DNA of 10,673 nt from an uncultured Rhodobacterales bacterium (GCA_937901055.1 CALCGO010000583.1:1-10673); one strand, 5' to 3'; shown: positions 1 to 7,473, counted from the stretch's first letter. A program made the numbers and translations. The notes: generated by a model from the letters alone, not told the origin.

Positions 1-2
1 GG

Positions 3-302
3 CACACGCGGCTGCAAGCTGCAAACCAGGCTGGGCAGAAAGTTTGGCTTTGGGGTGCCGGCTCGCGTGCGACTGCATTTTGCGCTAACTTACCAGATCC
101 AAGCCTGATCGCTGGTGCAATTGATCTTAACCCGGCACGCCAAGGCAGTTTTGTGCCCGGTGTAAACATACAAACTTACACTCCTGACCATTTGGCAGGA
201 CAATCAAACCTGTGCATTGTTGTTATGAACAGTGTGTATCTTAAAGAAATCTCGGAAAACCTTGCTAGTATGAACTGTAAAGCGGCGTATTGTTGCGTAT
301 AA
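3..302 (+). CDS. C-terminal part of a SAM-dependent C-methyltransferase (5' end outside window)
   Basis: Frame 3 is open from the window edge to a TAA at 300-302, giving 99 codons; the start lies outside. The translation contains a Rossmann-like WLWGAGSRATAF stretch, then AGAIDLNPARQGSFVPG, then a conserved-looking VVMNSVYLKEI. This succession (WGAG.. / DxNPxxQGxFxPG / hxMNxxYxxEI) is characteristic of the C-terminal domain that follows the SAM-binding domain in sugar C-methyltransferases and related class I methyltransferases (Methyltransf_14 type). By family knowledge such enzymes methylate nucleotide-sugar or polyketide-like substrates, but the SAM-binding half is not in view and the substrate cannot be inferred. 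The gene runs convergently toward the minus-strand cox genes. Identification rests on motif recall only. Confidence 0.72.
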   Translation, partial: HTRLQAANQAGQKVWLWGAGSRATAFCANLPDPSLIAGAIDLNPARQGSFVPGVNIQTYTPDHLAGQSNLCIVVMNSVYLKEISENLASMNCKAAYCCV

Positions 303-683
303 TACTCACATCGCACGCGTTGCGTGATAGTAGATCGGCTTGGTCAGCAAAGTGACCAATAAGTATGGTTTTGCAGCTTATTGATATGCTGTGTTCAATT
401 TGAAGCCTAGATCTCTGGAAAGCTGGGTATCAAGTAACTTGTAGCGACATTTCCCGTGACCCGAGACTGCATGCAAAACGATGACACGGCATCCAACAGG
501 TGACAGATTTTCACGTAATCTGTTCTAAAGTACACCGAAATGTATTTAGAAAACTGGGGGGGCCGGGGGAATCTAACCCTCGACATCTCTCATGTCATGG
601 GCGAGCTCAATTTGTCAGGTAAGTGAAAAAAGCTGGGGTGAAATCGCTCAAAATTTTCGCTTGAAATAATCAGCTTCGAGACA
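303..683. other. Intergenic region without a recognisable gene
   Basis: All six frames are broken by stops and I recognise no protein. A small hairpin (CACGC 314-318, GCGTG 322-326) lies just after the methyltransferase stop but has no T-run, so it is weak as a terminator. A tRNA-3'-end-like segment lies on the minus strand at 555-581 (separate entry). Nothing else could be supported. Confidence 0.6.
555..581 (-). other. tRNA 3'-end-like remnant (T-arm, acceptor strand and CCA geometry)
   Basis: Read on the minus strand, 581 to 555 gives a T-stem GAGGG, a 7-nt loop TTAGATT, a second T-stem strand CCCCC, 7 nt GGCCCCC and then CCA. Spacing exactly fits a tRNA 3' end (5+7+5+7+3). The T-loop deviates from the consensus TTCRANN (C56 is A), one T-stem pair is A-C, and no matching 5' acceptor strand (GGGGGCC) is found within about 100 nt. 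It is therefore not a functional tRNA gene. It could be a decayed tRNA or tmRNA fragment, such as those left at integration sites, or a chance GC-rich match. Confidence 0.3.
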
Positions 684-716
684 AACGAAACCCCGCAGAT
701 AATGCGGGGTTTCGTT
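684..716 (-). terminator. Intrinsic terminator after coxM (possibly bidirectional)
   Basis: A perfect 14-bp stem (684-697 with 703-716) closes a 5-nt loop, GATAA. It lies 13 nt past the coxM stop codon in the minus direction. The minus-strand 3' arm ends in GGGGTTTCGTT followed by TGT, giving a T-rich tail. The plus-strand side reads TTTCGTTCTTTAT, so it could also stop plus-strand transcription coming from the methyltransferase side. It most likely ends the cox transcript. Confidence 0.88.
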
Positions 717-729
717 CTTTATGGCGCGG

Positions 730-1506
730 TTAACACTCAGCTACTGCACGTGCAGTTAGCACTTTTACCAAGTTCGCCCGATATTCAGGCGTTCCGTGCA
801 GATCGCTCATCACACCATCGGCACTGACGGACAGGCCATCAAGTGCATCCGCGTTGAAATTTGCATTCAACGCTGCTTCAGCTTCTGTCCAGCGATATAC
901 ACCATCCTCAGATGCCCCTGTTATCGCCACACGGACACCATCCGAATATTTAGCTACATACACACCCACCAACGCGAAGCGCGAGGCAGGCTGCTCGAAC
1001 TTCATGTAACAAGATGCGTCTGGGATTCGAAAATCGACCGAAGTGATGATTTCGCCGTCATTCAAAGCAGTCGTGAAAATGCCCTGAAAAAAGTCGTCCG
1101 CAGCGATCGATCGCGCATTGGTGTTTATCGTTGCGTTCAATGCAAGCGCAGCTGCCGGATAATCCGCAGACGGGTCATTGTTGGCCAAGCTGCCGCCAAT
1201 AGTCCCTCGATTGCGAACAGTTGGGTCACCGATATTTCCCGCAAGTACAGACAAAGATCCGTAACTACTGCCAGCTACATCTGCGTGGGTAACACCAGCG
1301 CCGACCGTGACTACTCCGTCGGATACGCTGCTTTCGCCTAGTTCGCCGATTCCAGACAGCGAAACCAGTTTTGCGGGCGAGGCGAGACGTTGCTTCATTG
1401 TTGGTAACAAAGTTTGCCCGCCGCCGAGTGCTTGCGCATCCTCGGAGGCAAGTGCCGCAACTGCGTCAGCCAAAGTCGACGGGTTTTCGAATACGAAATT
1501 ATGCAT
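730..1506 (-). CDS. coxM: CoxM-like FAD-binding subunit of form II aerobic CO dehydrogenase-type molybdenum hydroxylase
   Basis: The 258-residue product is the flavoprotein subunit that takes electrons from the CoxS iron-sulfur clusters and passes them to an acceptor. The two FAD-contact loops of the family are visible: GGGQTLLP at residues 28-35 and a TVRNRGTIGGSLANNDP stretch at about 96-112, including the TIGG motif. A later DDFFQGIFTTAL..DGEIIT segment (about 138-155) is also typical of the FAD_binding_5 / CO_deh_flav_C arrangement. At 258 residues it is slightly short for the family (about 260-290), with a compact C-terminal domain. The start at 1506 is supported by a TCCTCC (AGGAGG on the coding strand) element at 1513-1518, which overlaps the end of coxL 12 bp upstream. 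It is the last gene of the block and is followed by a strong terminator. Confidence 0.93.
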   Translation of the reverse strand: MHNFVFENPSTLADAVAALASEDAQALGGGQTLLPTMKQRLASPAKLVSLSGIGELGESSVSDGVVTVGAGVTHADVAGSSYGSLSVLAGNIGDPTVRNRGTIGGSLANNDPSADYPAAALALNATINTNARSIAADDFFQGIFTTALNDGEIITSVDFRIPDASCYMKFEQPASRFALVGVYVAKYSDGVRVAITGASEDGVYRWTEAEAALNANFNADALDGLSVSADGVMSDLHGTPEYRANLVKVLTARAVAEC

Positions 1507-1518
1507 ACTTGATCCTCC

Positions 1519-3888
1519 TTATTTCGCAGCTTGAATGGCAGCCCAGACCCGAGCGGGGCTGGCTGGCATATCAACATGGGTTACACCTAGTTCAGACAGC
1601 GCATCCACCACAGCATTGATCACGGTAGGTGGGGATCCAATGGCCCCTGCCTCCCCGCAGCCTTTCGCGCCAAGCGGATTGTGTGTGCATGGCGTCACAC
1701 TGGTCTGGTCGGTGGTAAAGAACGGCACATCGTCGGCGCGTGGCATTGTGTAATCCATATACGAGCCTGACAATAGTTGGCCGTCTTCATCGTAGACACA
1801 GTTTTCGACCAGCGCTTGTCCGATACCTTGGCCAAGTCCTCCTTGAATTTGCCCCTCAACGATCATCGGATTGATGACGTTACCAACATCATCCGCTGCC
1901 GCGAATGAACAGATGGTTACTTTGCCTGTGTCGGGATCTACTTCGACCTCGCAAGCATAGGCGCCGGATGGATATGTAAAGTTACCCGGGTCGTAAAACG
2001 CGGTTTCCTCCAATCCGGGTTCAAGAATGTCGTGCGGATAATCATGTGGCACGTAGGCCTTGAACGCCACTTCGGGGAAGCTGACGGTTTTGTCAGTGCC
2101 CGCGACGCTGAATACACCGTCGTTGAACTCGATATCACCCTCGCCTGCCTCCATCATGTGCGCAGCGATTTTGGAGGCCTTGTCGATGATCTTCTCGGTG
2201 GCGCGGACAATCGCTGACCCGCCAACCGCCATTGACCGAGACCCATATGTCCCCATCCCGAATGGAATTTTGGACGTATCACCGTGAACGATATCAATAT
2301 CATCTGCCGACATTCCAAGCATATCCGCCACAAGTTGTGGAAACACGGTTTCGTGTCCTTGGCCGTGGCTATGCGCGCCGGTCATGACCGAGATATTCCC
2401 GGTCGCGTTAACACGCACGGTTGCGGCGTCATAAAGCCCAACGCGGGAACCAAGAATGCCAACGAGGTTTGACGGCGCGAGACCACAAGCCTCCACATAA
2501 GTGTTAACGCCAAGTCCGCGCAGTAAACCGCGAGAAGCACTTTCTGCCTTACGCGCTTCGAACCCGGCAAGATCGGCAATCTCCTCAAGCTTATCGACCA
2601 ATGCGTGGTAATCGCCTGAGTCGTATTCCAACCCTGCGGCTGTTGCAAAGGGGAACTGCTCCTTCTTGATGAAGTTCTTGCGGCGAAGTTCCAACGGGTC
2701 CATGCCCAGTTCGCGCGCACACATATCAATCACGCGCTCGACCGAGTATGTCGCTTCAGGGCGTCCAGCCCCTCGATAAGCATCGACAGGCGCTGTATTT
2801 GTAAACACCGTTTTCAGGTTCACATAAATCAGCGGCACCGTATAATTGCCGGCAATAACCGTTCCGTGCAGGAAGGTCGGCGTAACGGTCGAGAAGTTCG
2901 ACAGATATGCACCAACGTTGGCCAAAGTAGACGTGCGGATCGCGAGGAAGTTCCCTTCCGTATCCGTTGCCAACTCGATCGTGGTTTTGTGGTCACGACC
3001 ATGCGCGTCGGTCAGGAAGCTTTCCCAACGACTTGCTGTCCAGCGAACCGGTCGACCGAGTCTTTTCGACGCCGCCAGCACCAGCGCTTCTTCGCCATAG
3101 TGGTAGATTTTAGATCCAAATCCGCCACCTACATCAGGCGCGACGATTGTCAGTTTGTTTTCGGGGATGCCCATAACAAACGCCGAAATCAGTAATCGAG
3201 TCATGTGCGGGTTCTGCGAGGTAGTGTAAAGCGTGTAATCGCCGGTGCCGGGATTGTAATCCCCTGTTGAGGCGCGTGGCTCGATCGCGTTTGGTACAAG
3301 GCGGTTATTAACCAACTCCAGCGTCGTGACGTGCGGCGCGTTCTTGATTGCCTCGTCCGTTGCGGCGCGATTATCCTCGATCCAGCCCCAGTCGAAACAC
3401 TGGTTGGTTTCGATTTCATCATGCACAAGATTGTTGGAGTTCGCTAAAGCATCCGCCATATCGATAACCGCATCCAACTCTTCGATGTCAGCATCAATGG
3501 CCTGTGCAGCTTCAACCGCCTGCTCATGTGTTTCGGCAATCACGGCGGCGTAAGCATCACCGACATGGCGAACTTTGCCATGCGCCAATACTGGTCGCTT
3601 GGGTTCTTTCATCGGCTCACCGTCACGGCTGTGAATTAGCCAACCAGCAGGGTTTCCACCAACTTCGGCGAAATCTTCACCTGTGAAAATCGTCAATACA
3701 CCAGGCATTGCCTCTGCTTCGGATGTATCAATCGACTTGATTACACCGTGCGCCACTTGCGAGCGCACAAACACAGCAAAACACTGGTTTTGTAGATTGA
3801 TATCGTCGGTATATCGACCCTTTCCGGTTAAGAACCGGTTATCTTCGCGCCGTTTCGGGCTAGCGCCTATGCCGTTATCTTTTGGCAT
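1519..3888 (-). CDS. coxL: CoxL-like molybdopterin-binding large subunit, form II
   Basis: At 789 residues this is the full usual length of the catalytic subunit, which binds molybdopterin cytosine dinucleotide. N-terminal landmarks are GASPKRREDNRFLTGKGRYTDD (residues 8-29), split here as GASPKRRED and RFLTGKGRYTDD. The Mo-cofactor motif DVGGGFGSK lies at 252-260. The active-site loop is AYRGAGR at 370-376, which defines form II; form I CO dehydrogenases carry AYxCSFR, whose Cys holds the Cu of the Mo-Cu centre. A GAHSHGQGHET segment lies at 504-514, and GCGEAGAIG at 743-751 carries the catalytic Glu (E747). The ATG at 3888 has an AGGAGG at 3895-3900 with 6-nt spacing; a nearby ATG at 3893 is out of frame. 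Form II enzymes have been linked variously to CO or to other aldehydes and heterocycles, so the substrate is open. Confidence 0.95.
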   Translation of the reverse strand: MPKDNGIGASPKRREDNRFLTGKGRYTDDINLQNQCFAVFVRSQVAHGVIKSIDTSEAEAMPGVLTIFTGEDFAEVGGNPAGWLIHSRDGEPMKEPKRPVLAHGKVRHVGDAYAAVIAETHEQAVEAAQAIDADIEELDAVIDMADALANSNNLVHDEIETNQCFDWGWIEDNRAATDEAIKNAPHVTTLELVNNRLVPNAIEPRASTGDYNPGTGDYTLYTTSQNPHMTRLLISAFVMGIPENKLTIVAPDVGGGFGSKIYHYGEEALVLAASKRLGRPVRWTASRWESFLTDAHGRDHKTTIELATDTEGNFLAIRTSTLANVGAYLSNFSTVTPTFLHGTVIAGNYTVPLIYVNLKTVFTNTAPVDAYRGAGRPEATYSVERVIDMCARELGMDPLELRRKNFIKKEQFPFATAAGLEYDSGDYHALVDKLEEIADLAGFEARKAESASRGLLRGLGVNTYVEACGLAPSNLVGILGSRVGLYDAATVRVNATGNISVMTGAHSHGQGHETVFPQLVADMLGMSADDIDIVHGDTSKIPFGMGTYGSRSMAVGGSAIVRATEKIIDKASKIAAHMMEAGEGDIEFNDGVFSVAGTDKTVSFPEVAFKAYVPHDYPHDILEPGLEETAFYDPGNFTYPSGAYACEVEVDPDTGKVTICSFAAADDVGNVINPMIVEGQIQGGLGQGIGQALVENCVYDEDGQLLSGSYMDYTMPRADDVPFFTTDQTSVTPCTHNPLGAKGCGEAGAIGSPPTVINAVVDALSELGVTHVDMPASPARVWAAIQAAK

Positions 3889-3923
3889 GTCATTCCTCCT
3901 GTTACTCCAAAATCAAGCGCGTC

Positions 3924-4391
3924 CTAGCCCAATTGGGCGGCGGCAGCCTGAATGGATTTGATGATGTTGTGATACCCGGTGCAGCGGCAGATATTGCCGG
4001 ACAGGTGCTTGCGAATTTCAGCTTCGGACGGGCTTGAATTACTTTTCAGCAAATCATCCGCCGCCATCACCATTCCCGGTGTGCAGAAACCACATTGCAA
4101 CCCGTGATGCTCTTTAAACGCGGCCTGAATAACGCCCAGCGAACCGTCGGCATTCGCCATGCCCTCGATCGTGCGCACATCCGCGCCGTCTGCTTCCAGT
4201 GCCAGCATCGTGCAGCCCTTCACAGCCACACCGTTCACATTCACCGTGCACGCACCGCATTGACTGGTGTCACACCCGATGTGTGTGCCGGTCAGATGCA
4301 GATCATCGCGCAGGAACTGCGAAAGCAACGTGCGTCCCTCGACCTCTCCGGTAACGGATTTTCCGTTCACGGTCATTGATACAGATGACAT
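3924..4391 (-). CDS. coxS: CoxS-like [2Fe-2S] small subunit
   Basis: The 155-residue protein carries two [2Fe-2S] clusters that relay electrons from the Mo site of CoxL to the FAD of CoxM. The N-terminal plant-ferredoxin-type cluster is bound by C40, C45, C48 (CDTSQCGAC) and C60. The C-terminal helical cluster domain uses C100, C103 (CGFCTPGM) and C135, C137 (CRCTGYHNI). All eight ligands are present. Length matches the family (about 155-165). A GGAGG at 4397-4401 sits 5 nt before the ATG at 4391. Gaps of 21 bp to coxG and 35 bp to coxL indicate one transcript in the order G-S-L-M. The S-L-M order is the one typical of form II clusters; form I is usually M-S-L. Confidence 0.96.
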   Translation of the reverse strand: MSSVSMTVNGKSVTGEVEGRTLLSQFLRDDLHLTGTHIGCDTSQCGACTVNVNGVAVKGCTMLALEADGADVRTIEGMANADGSLGVIQAAFKEHHGLQCGFCTPGMVMAADDLLKSNSSPSEAEIRKHLSGNICRCTGYHNIIKSIQAAAAQLG

Positions 4392-4412
4392 TGTTTCCTC
4401 CCTTTAGCGTTA

Positions 4413-4943
4413 TTATCCTGTTAGGTTTTTTATCCAGTCCAGCACTTTGCCAAACCATCCCTTTTCGGGCTTTTCTTCTTCATATTTGTCGGCCGCTTCT
4501 TGGAGCGGCGCTACATTCAGTTCAAAATTATCGAAAAACTGATCGGCCAGTTTCATCGCAACGCCGTGCACAACTCGTGACCCAAGCTGCGCCAGTTTTC
4601 CACCGACTCTGGCTTCGACCTTATATATAAGATCGGTGCCGCCTTCGACGTCTTCCAATCGGATCGCAGCACCACCTTTGGCAAAACCAGCGGCGCCCCC
4701 TTTTCCGGCACCGTTAAGACGGTAGCTTTCACCTTCGATTATGTCAGTCAGCGAAACAGAACCTGTGAACGTGGCTTTCACCGGGCCGACTTTTTGGGTC
4801 ACTACCACCTCGAAACCATCTTCTGGTGTGCCCGTCAGCTCAGAACATCCGGGGATGCTGGCTTGCAAAACTTTCGCGTTATTCAACGCCCTCCAGACCG
4901 TCTGGCGATCCGCCGCAATAATACGATTTCCGTCGAGATCCAT
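4413..4943 (-). CDS. coxG: CoxG-like SRPBCC protein (CO dehydrogenase subunit G family)
   Basis: The 176-residue product starts MDLDGNRIIAADRQTVWRAL, the standard SRPBCC/CoxG beginning, followed by the IPGCSEL and GPVKATFTGSVSL stretches typical of the family. The C-terminus has a charged linker (EEEKPEKG) and a short amphipathic end, GWFGKVLDWIKNL. In characterised carboxidotrophs CoxG helps attach the enzyme to the cytoplasmic membrane, and in related systems it binds quinone. A longer reading frame reaches 5021, but its extra 26 residues look non-coding, whereas the ATG at 4943 has AGGA at 4949-4952 with 5-nt spacing. I therefore prefer the short start. It is the first gene after the 192-bp gap and probably the first gene of the G-S-L-M transcript. 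Confidence 0.9.
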   Translation of the reverse strand: MDLDGNRIIAADRQTVWRALNNAKVLQASIPGCSELTGTPEDGFEVVVTQKVGPVKATFTGSVSLTDIIEGESYRLNGAGKGGAAGFAKGGAAIRLEDVEGGTDLIYKVEARVGGKLAQLGSRVVHGVAMKLADQFFDNFELNVAPLQEAADKYEEEKPEKGWFGKVLDWIKNLTG

Positions 4944-4997
4944 TGATATCCTGCAAGTGGTTGAGTAGGTCGAACAGAAAGCCTCGCATGAGTCCCG

Positions 4998-5009
4998 TTG
5001 ATTAATCAA
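4998..5009. promoter_or_regulatory. Perfect 12-bp palindrome upstream of coxG, possible operator
   Basis: TTGATTAATCAA reads identically on both strands. It lies 55 nt before the coxG start and downstream of the hairpin at 5082-5115. The half-sites TTGAT/ATCAA match those of FNR/FixK-type sites, but they are separated by 2 nt rather than the 4 nt of the FNR consensus, so an FNR site is not supported as such. No convincing -35/-10 pair was found nearby. An operator role is inference from symmetry and position. Confidence 0.3.
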
Positions 5010-5081
5010 GGAAAATGACAAGCTGTCGTACCACGATACCGCGTGCGATAATATCTAGATGCCGCGGTCCGCTCATCTACT

Positions 5082-5115
5082 AAAACACGGATACTTCAAT
5101 AATATCCCGTGCTTT
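5082..5115 (-). terminator. Terminator or attenuator hairpin between coxE and coxG
   Basis: On the minus strand, AAAGCACGGGATA (5115-5103) pairs with TATCCGTGTTTT (5093-5082), with one bulged G and one G-U pair; the loop is 9 nt. The 3' side ends in GTTTTAG, a short U-run. It lies 20 nt past the coxE stop. It suggests that coxDE and coxGSLM are separate transcripts, or that read-through is partial. The bulge and short U-run make it weaker than the hairpin after coxM. Confidence 0.55.
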
Positions 5116-5135
5116 CACCAGTATTAATTCAGCCC

Positions 5136-6392
5136 TCAGCTTTCTCTCATTGCACGCATAAGGCGTGACTTCTCGCCAACATCTTCAGGTTTTGTTAACG
5201 CATGCGCAAGCGCTTGCAGTGACGCTATATTGTGTCCGGCGCGAAAGCTGTCCACATGTGGCAGCATTTCACGAATGCCGCGTGCCTTGGGGGCAAAACC
5301 ATCCCAGCGTAGAAGCGGGTTCAGCCAAATAACCTTGCGCGCCGACAGGTGAAGGCGTTCCATCTCAGCGGCCAACAAATCGGGGTCATCTCGGTCCAAA
5401 CCGTCCGTTATCAGCAAAACTACAGCACCTTGCCCTAAAACTCGACGCGACCAGTCTCGGTTGAATGCATGCAGGCACTCGCCAATACGTGTGCCACCCT
5501 CCCAGTCTTGCGCCTCGGCGCCTGCCATCGCAAGAGCGGCATCGACATCGCGATTACGAAGATGCCGGGTGATATTCGTCAACTGTGTCCCAAAGGTGAA
5601 CGAGTGTACTTGCGCCCATCCCGCCCCTTTGGCATTGCTGGCTGCATGCAGGAAATGCAGAACGGCGCGCGAATAAGACGACATCGAACCGGAAATATCA
5701 CACAGCGCGACAAGATTGGGCCAGCGGGTTTTTCGCTGCTGCGTCGCCAGCTTCTGGATGTCTCCTCCGGTGCGCATCGCCCCGCGAATAGTGCCGCGCC
5801 AGTCCGGTATATGTCCGTGTAAAGCCGCCTTCGTTCGCCTTGACGCCAGCGGCTTAACTGGCAATTTGATGCGCGCGATCATGCGTTTGGCTTCAACCAT
5901 TTCGGCGCTACTCATTTGTTCAAAATCGAGCGCCCTAAGGCTTTCCTCTGCTGAATAGGTCATTGATGCGTCGAGCTTAATCTCGGTTCCATTTGCTTCC
6001 GGTAATTGCGGTGTTTCGGCCTCGGCACCATCCATCAATGCTTCAGCAGCACGGCGTTCTGCAGGGCGCACAGCGCGGTCGTCTTGTGCACTTTTCAATG
6101 CTGGTGGCAGCAACGCCATGATGGATTCAAGGAATTGTGGATCACGCCAATACAGACGGAAAATTTGCGCAAAAACATCCCGATGTTCGGGACGCGAAAC
6201 AAAACAGGCGTGCAATGTCCAATAAAAATCCCGCTTACCAGTAAACCCAGCGACCTCGACCGCTCGGATAGCATCCGCAACGCGCCCCGGTCCGGCTGGT
6301 AACCCTGCCACGCGCAATGCCCGCGCGAAATGGGTAATGTTGGCAACGAACTTGCCGTCTTCTGGGACTGGAAGGTCGGCGTACATGGTCAT
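5136..6392 (-). CDS. coxE: CoxE-like VWA domain protein (cofactor maturation)
   Basis: The 418-residue protein has a helical N-terminal part, a charged low-complexity linker around residues 103-145, and a C-terminal von Willebrand A domain. The MIDAS metal site is complete: DISGSMS with D232, S234 and S236, T301 in GGTRIG, and D330 in TDGLDRDD. CoxE proteins work with the CoxD ATPase, in the manner of other MoxR/VWA pairs, and in Oligotropha the pair is needed to build the sulfurated, copper-bearing Mo centre. A cytosolic role is expected, as no signal peptide or membrane segment is seen. The ATG at 6392 overlaps the coxD stop as TAATG. A second in-frame ATG at 6386 is possible. No good Shine-Dalgarno is visible, so translation probably depends on coupling to coxD. 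Confidence 0.92.
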   Translation of the reverse strand: MTMYADLPVPEDGKFVANITHFARALRVAGLPAGPGRVADAIRAVEVAGFTGKRDFYWTLHACFVSRPEHRDVFAQIFRLYWRDPQFLESIMALLPPALKSAQDDRAVRPAERRAAEALMDGAEAETPQLPEANGTEIKLDASMTYSAEESLRALDFEQMSSAEMVEAKRMIARIKLPVKPLASRRTKAALHGHIPDWRGTIRGAMRTGGDIQKLATQQRKTRWPNLVALCDISGSMSSYSRAVLHFLHAASNAKGAGWAQVHSFTFGTQLTNITRHLRNRDVDAALAMAGAEAQDWEGGTRIGECLHAFNRDWSRRVLGQGAVVLLITDGLDRDDPDLLAAEMERLHLSARKVIWLNPLLRWDGFAPKARGIREMLPHVDSFRAGHNIASLQALAHALTKPEDVGEKSRLMRAMRES

Positions 6393-7306
6393 TAGTCAGC
6401 CATCTCGGACGACGCCTTTGCCTCTGTCAGTATTCGAGCCGCTTCCGATCCCTGGATGCGCACAATATCATCCTGATACTTCAGAATAGCTCCCAGCGTG
6501 TCCGCAATCAACTGAGGTGAAAGTTGAACCGTGTCGAGCGCTAACAGGCATTTTGCCCAGTCGATCGTCTCGGCCACACCGGGTTTCTTGAACAAGTCTT
6601 CCGAGCGCAGTTTTTGCACAAATGCTACGATTTCCCGACTTAACGCCGCGCTCGCCTCGGGAACTTGCGCGTTCAGGATTTCCAGTTCACGGTCAAAATC
6701 AGGGTAATCCACCCAATGATACAGGCACCGCCGCTTCAGCGCGTCATGCACTTCTCGCGTGCGGTTCGAGGTCAGAATTACGATTGGCGGTTCATCCGCC
6801 ACAATGGTACCGATTTCGGGGATCGTAACTTGAAAGTCACCGAGAGCCTCCAGAAGGAACGCCTCAAATGGCTCATCTGTACGGTCCAACTCGTCGATCA
6901 ACAGGATCGGGGGGCCACCTTCTTGAGGGCTCATCGCTTCAAGCAACGGGCGGCGGATCAGAAAGTCTTCGCTAAACAGTTCGGCGTTTAGTTCAGTTCG
7001 CTCACTGCCACCAACGGCCTCGGCCGTACGAATTGCCACCATTTGCGCTGCAAAGTTCCATTCATATACGGCGCTAGAAGCATCTAACCCCTCATAACAC
7101 TGCAGCCGGATCAAACGCCTCCCCAATGCAGACGCTAGAGCCTTGGCTATTTCGGTTTTTCCAACTCCGGCCTCGCCCTCCAGAAACAGCGGACGACCAA
7201 GTTTCAAGGAAAGAAAGACAACCGTTGCCAGTGCCTGCCCGCAAACGTACCCCTGCTTTTCCAACAGCTTTCTGGTTTGATCTATGGAATCTGGTAGTGT
7301 TGTCAT
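6392..7306 (-). CDS. coxD: CoxD-like MoxR-family AAA+ ATPase (cofactor maturation)
   Basis: The 304-residue product is a MoxR-type AAA+ ATPase. From the chosen start, Walker A GEAGVGKTE is at about residues 44-52, Walker B ILLIDELDR at 134-142, sensor 1 LTSNRTRE at 178-185, and an RR pair that may act as arginine finger follows at about 192-193. By family knowledge CoxD is a chaperone-like ATPase that opens the apo-enzyme for insertion of sulfur and copper. A longer frame begins at 7345, but its ATG has no ribosome binding site, whereas the ATG at 7306 has AGGGA at 7313-7317 with 6-nt spacing and opens with MTTLPDSIDQT, a more usual beginning. It is the first gene of the block and is coupled to coxE by a 1-nt overlap. 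Confidence 0.92.
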   Translation of the reverse strand: MTTLPDSIDQTRKLLEKQGYVCGQALATVVFLSLKLGRPLFLEGEAGVGKTEIAKALASALGRRLIRLQCYEGLDASSAVYEWNFAAQMVAIRTAEAVGGSERTELNAELFSEDFLIRRPLLEAMSPQEGGPPILLIDELDRTDEPFEAFLLEALGDFQVTIPEIGTIVADEPPIVILTSNRTREVHDALKRRCLYHWVDYPDFDRELEILNAQVPEASAALSREIVAFVQKLRSEDLFKKPGVAETIDWAKCLLALDTVQLSPQLIADTLGAILKYQDDIVRIQGSEAARILTEAKASSEMAD

Positions 7307-7473
7307 CCTATTTCCCTGCAAATTTCTGCCTGCCTCAATTGACATTTCACCACTTGTTGAGTTCGTTCAAGTGAAACATGTTTTCTTTCGACTTGTCCAT
7401 CTTGGTCATTTTCCATGGCAGTTGTACGCGCGATCGGTCGAGTTAGCGTTGTACAGTACACGCCAAATTGCAT
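7303..7473 (-). CDS. Possible small leader ORF overlapping the coxD start
   Basis: An ATG at 7473 opens 56 codons ending in TGA at 7303-7305, which overlaps the coxD ATG as ATGA, a common translational-coupling geometry. The peptide is basic and glutamine-rich, with cysteines at positions 7, 44 and 52, no membrane segment and no recognised domain. No ribosome binding site precedes the ATG; an internal ATG at 7416 also lacks one. A chance open frame is quite possible. If real, it would be the first cistron before coxD. Confidence 0.2.
   Translation of the reverse strand: MQFGVYCTTLTRPIARTTAMENDQDGQVERKHVSLERTQQVVKCQLRQAEICREIG

Noticed and set aside
314..326. Terminator for the left-edge methyltransferase
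   Set aside because: Only a 5-bp stem with a 3-nt loop and no T-run.
796..1341. 181-residue plus-strand frame
   Set aside because: Lies wholly opposite coxM, whose FAD motifs are clear; composition rich in Arg, Cys and Ile is typical of an antisense shadow.
4998..5009. A true FNR/FixK binding site
   Set aside because: Half-sites match but spacing is 2 nt rather than the required 4 nt; kept only as a generic palindrome.
4944..5021. Longer start for coxG (26 extra residues)
   Set aside because: The extra residues are Cys/Ser-rich and unlike the family, whereas the ATG at 4943 has a ribosome binding site and the standard CoxG beginning.
5048..5076. Sigma-70 type promoter for coxG with a TATTAT -10
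   Set aside because: No acceptable -35 hexamer at 16-18 bp spacing (only ATGAGC-like sequence).
7307..7345. Longer start for coxD at 7345
   Set aside because: No ribosome binding site there; the ATG at 7306 has AGGGA with 6-nt spacing.
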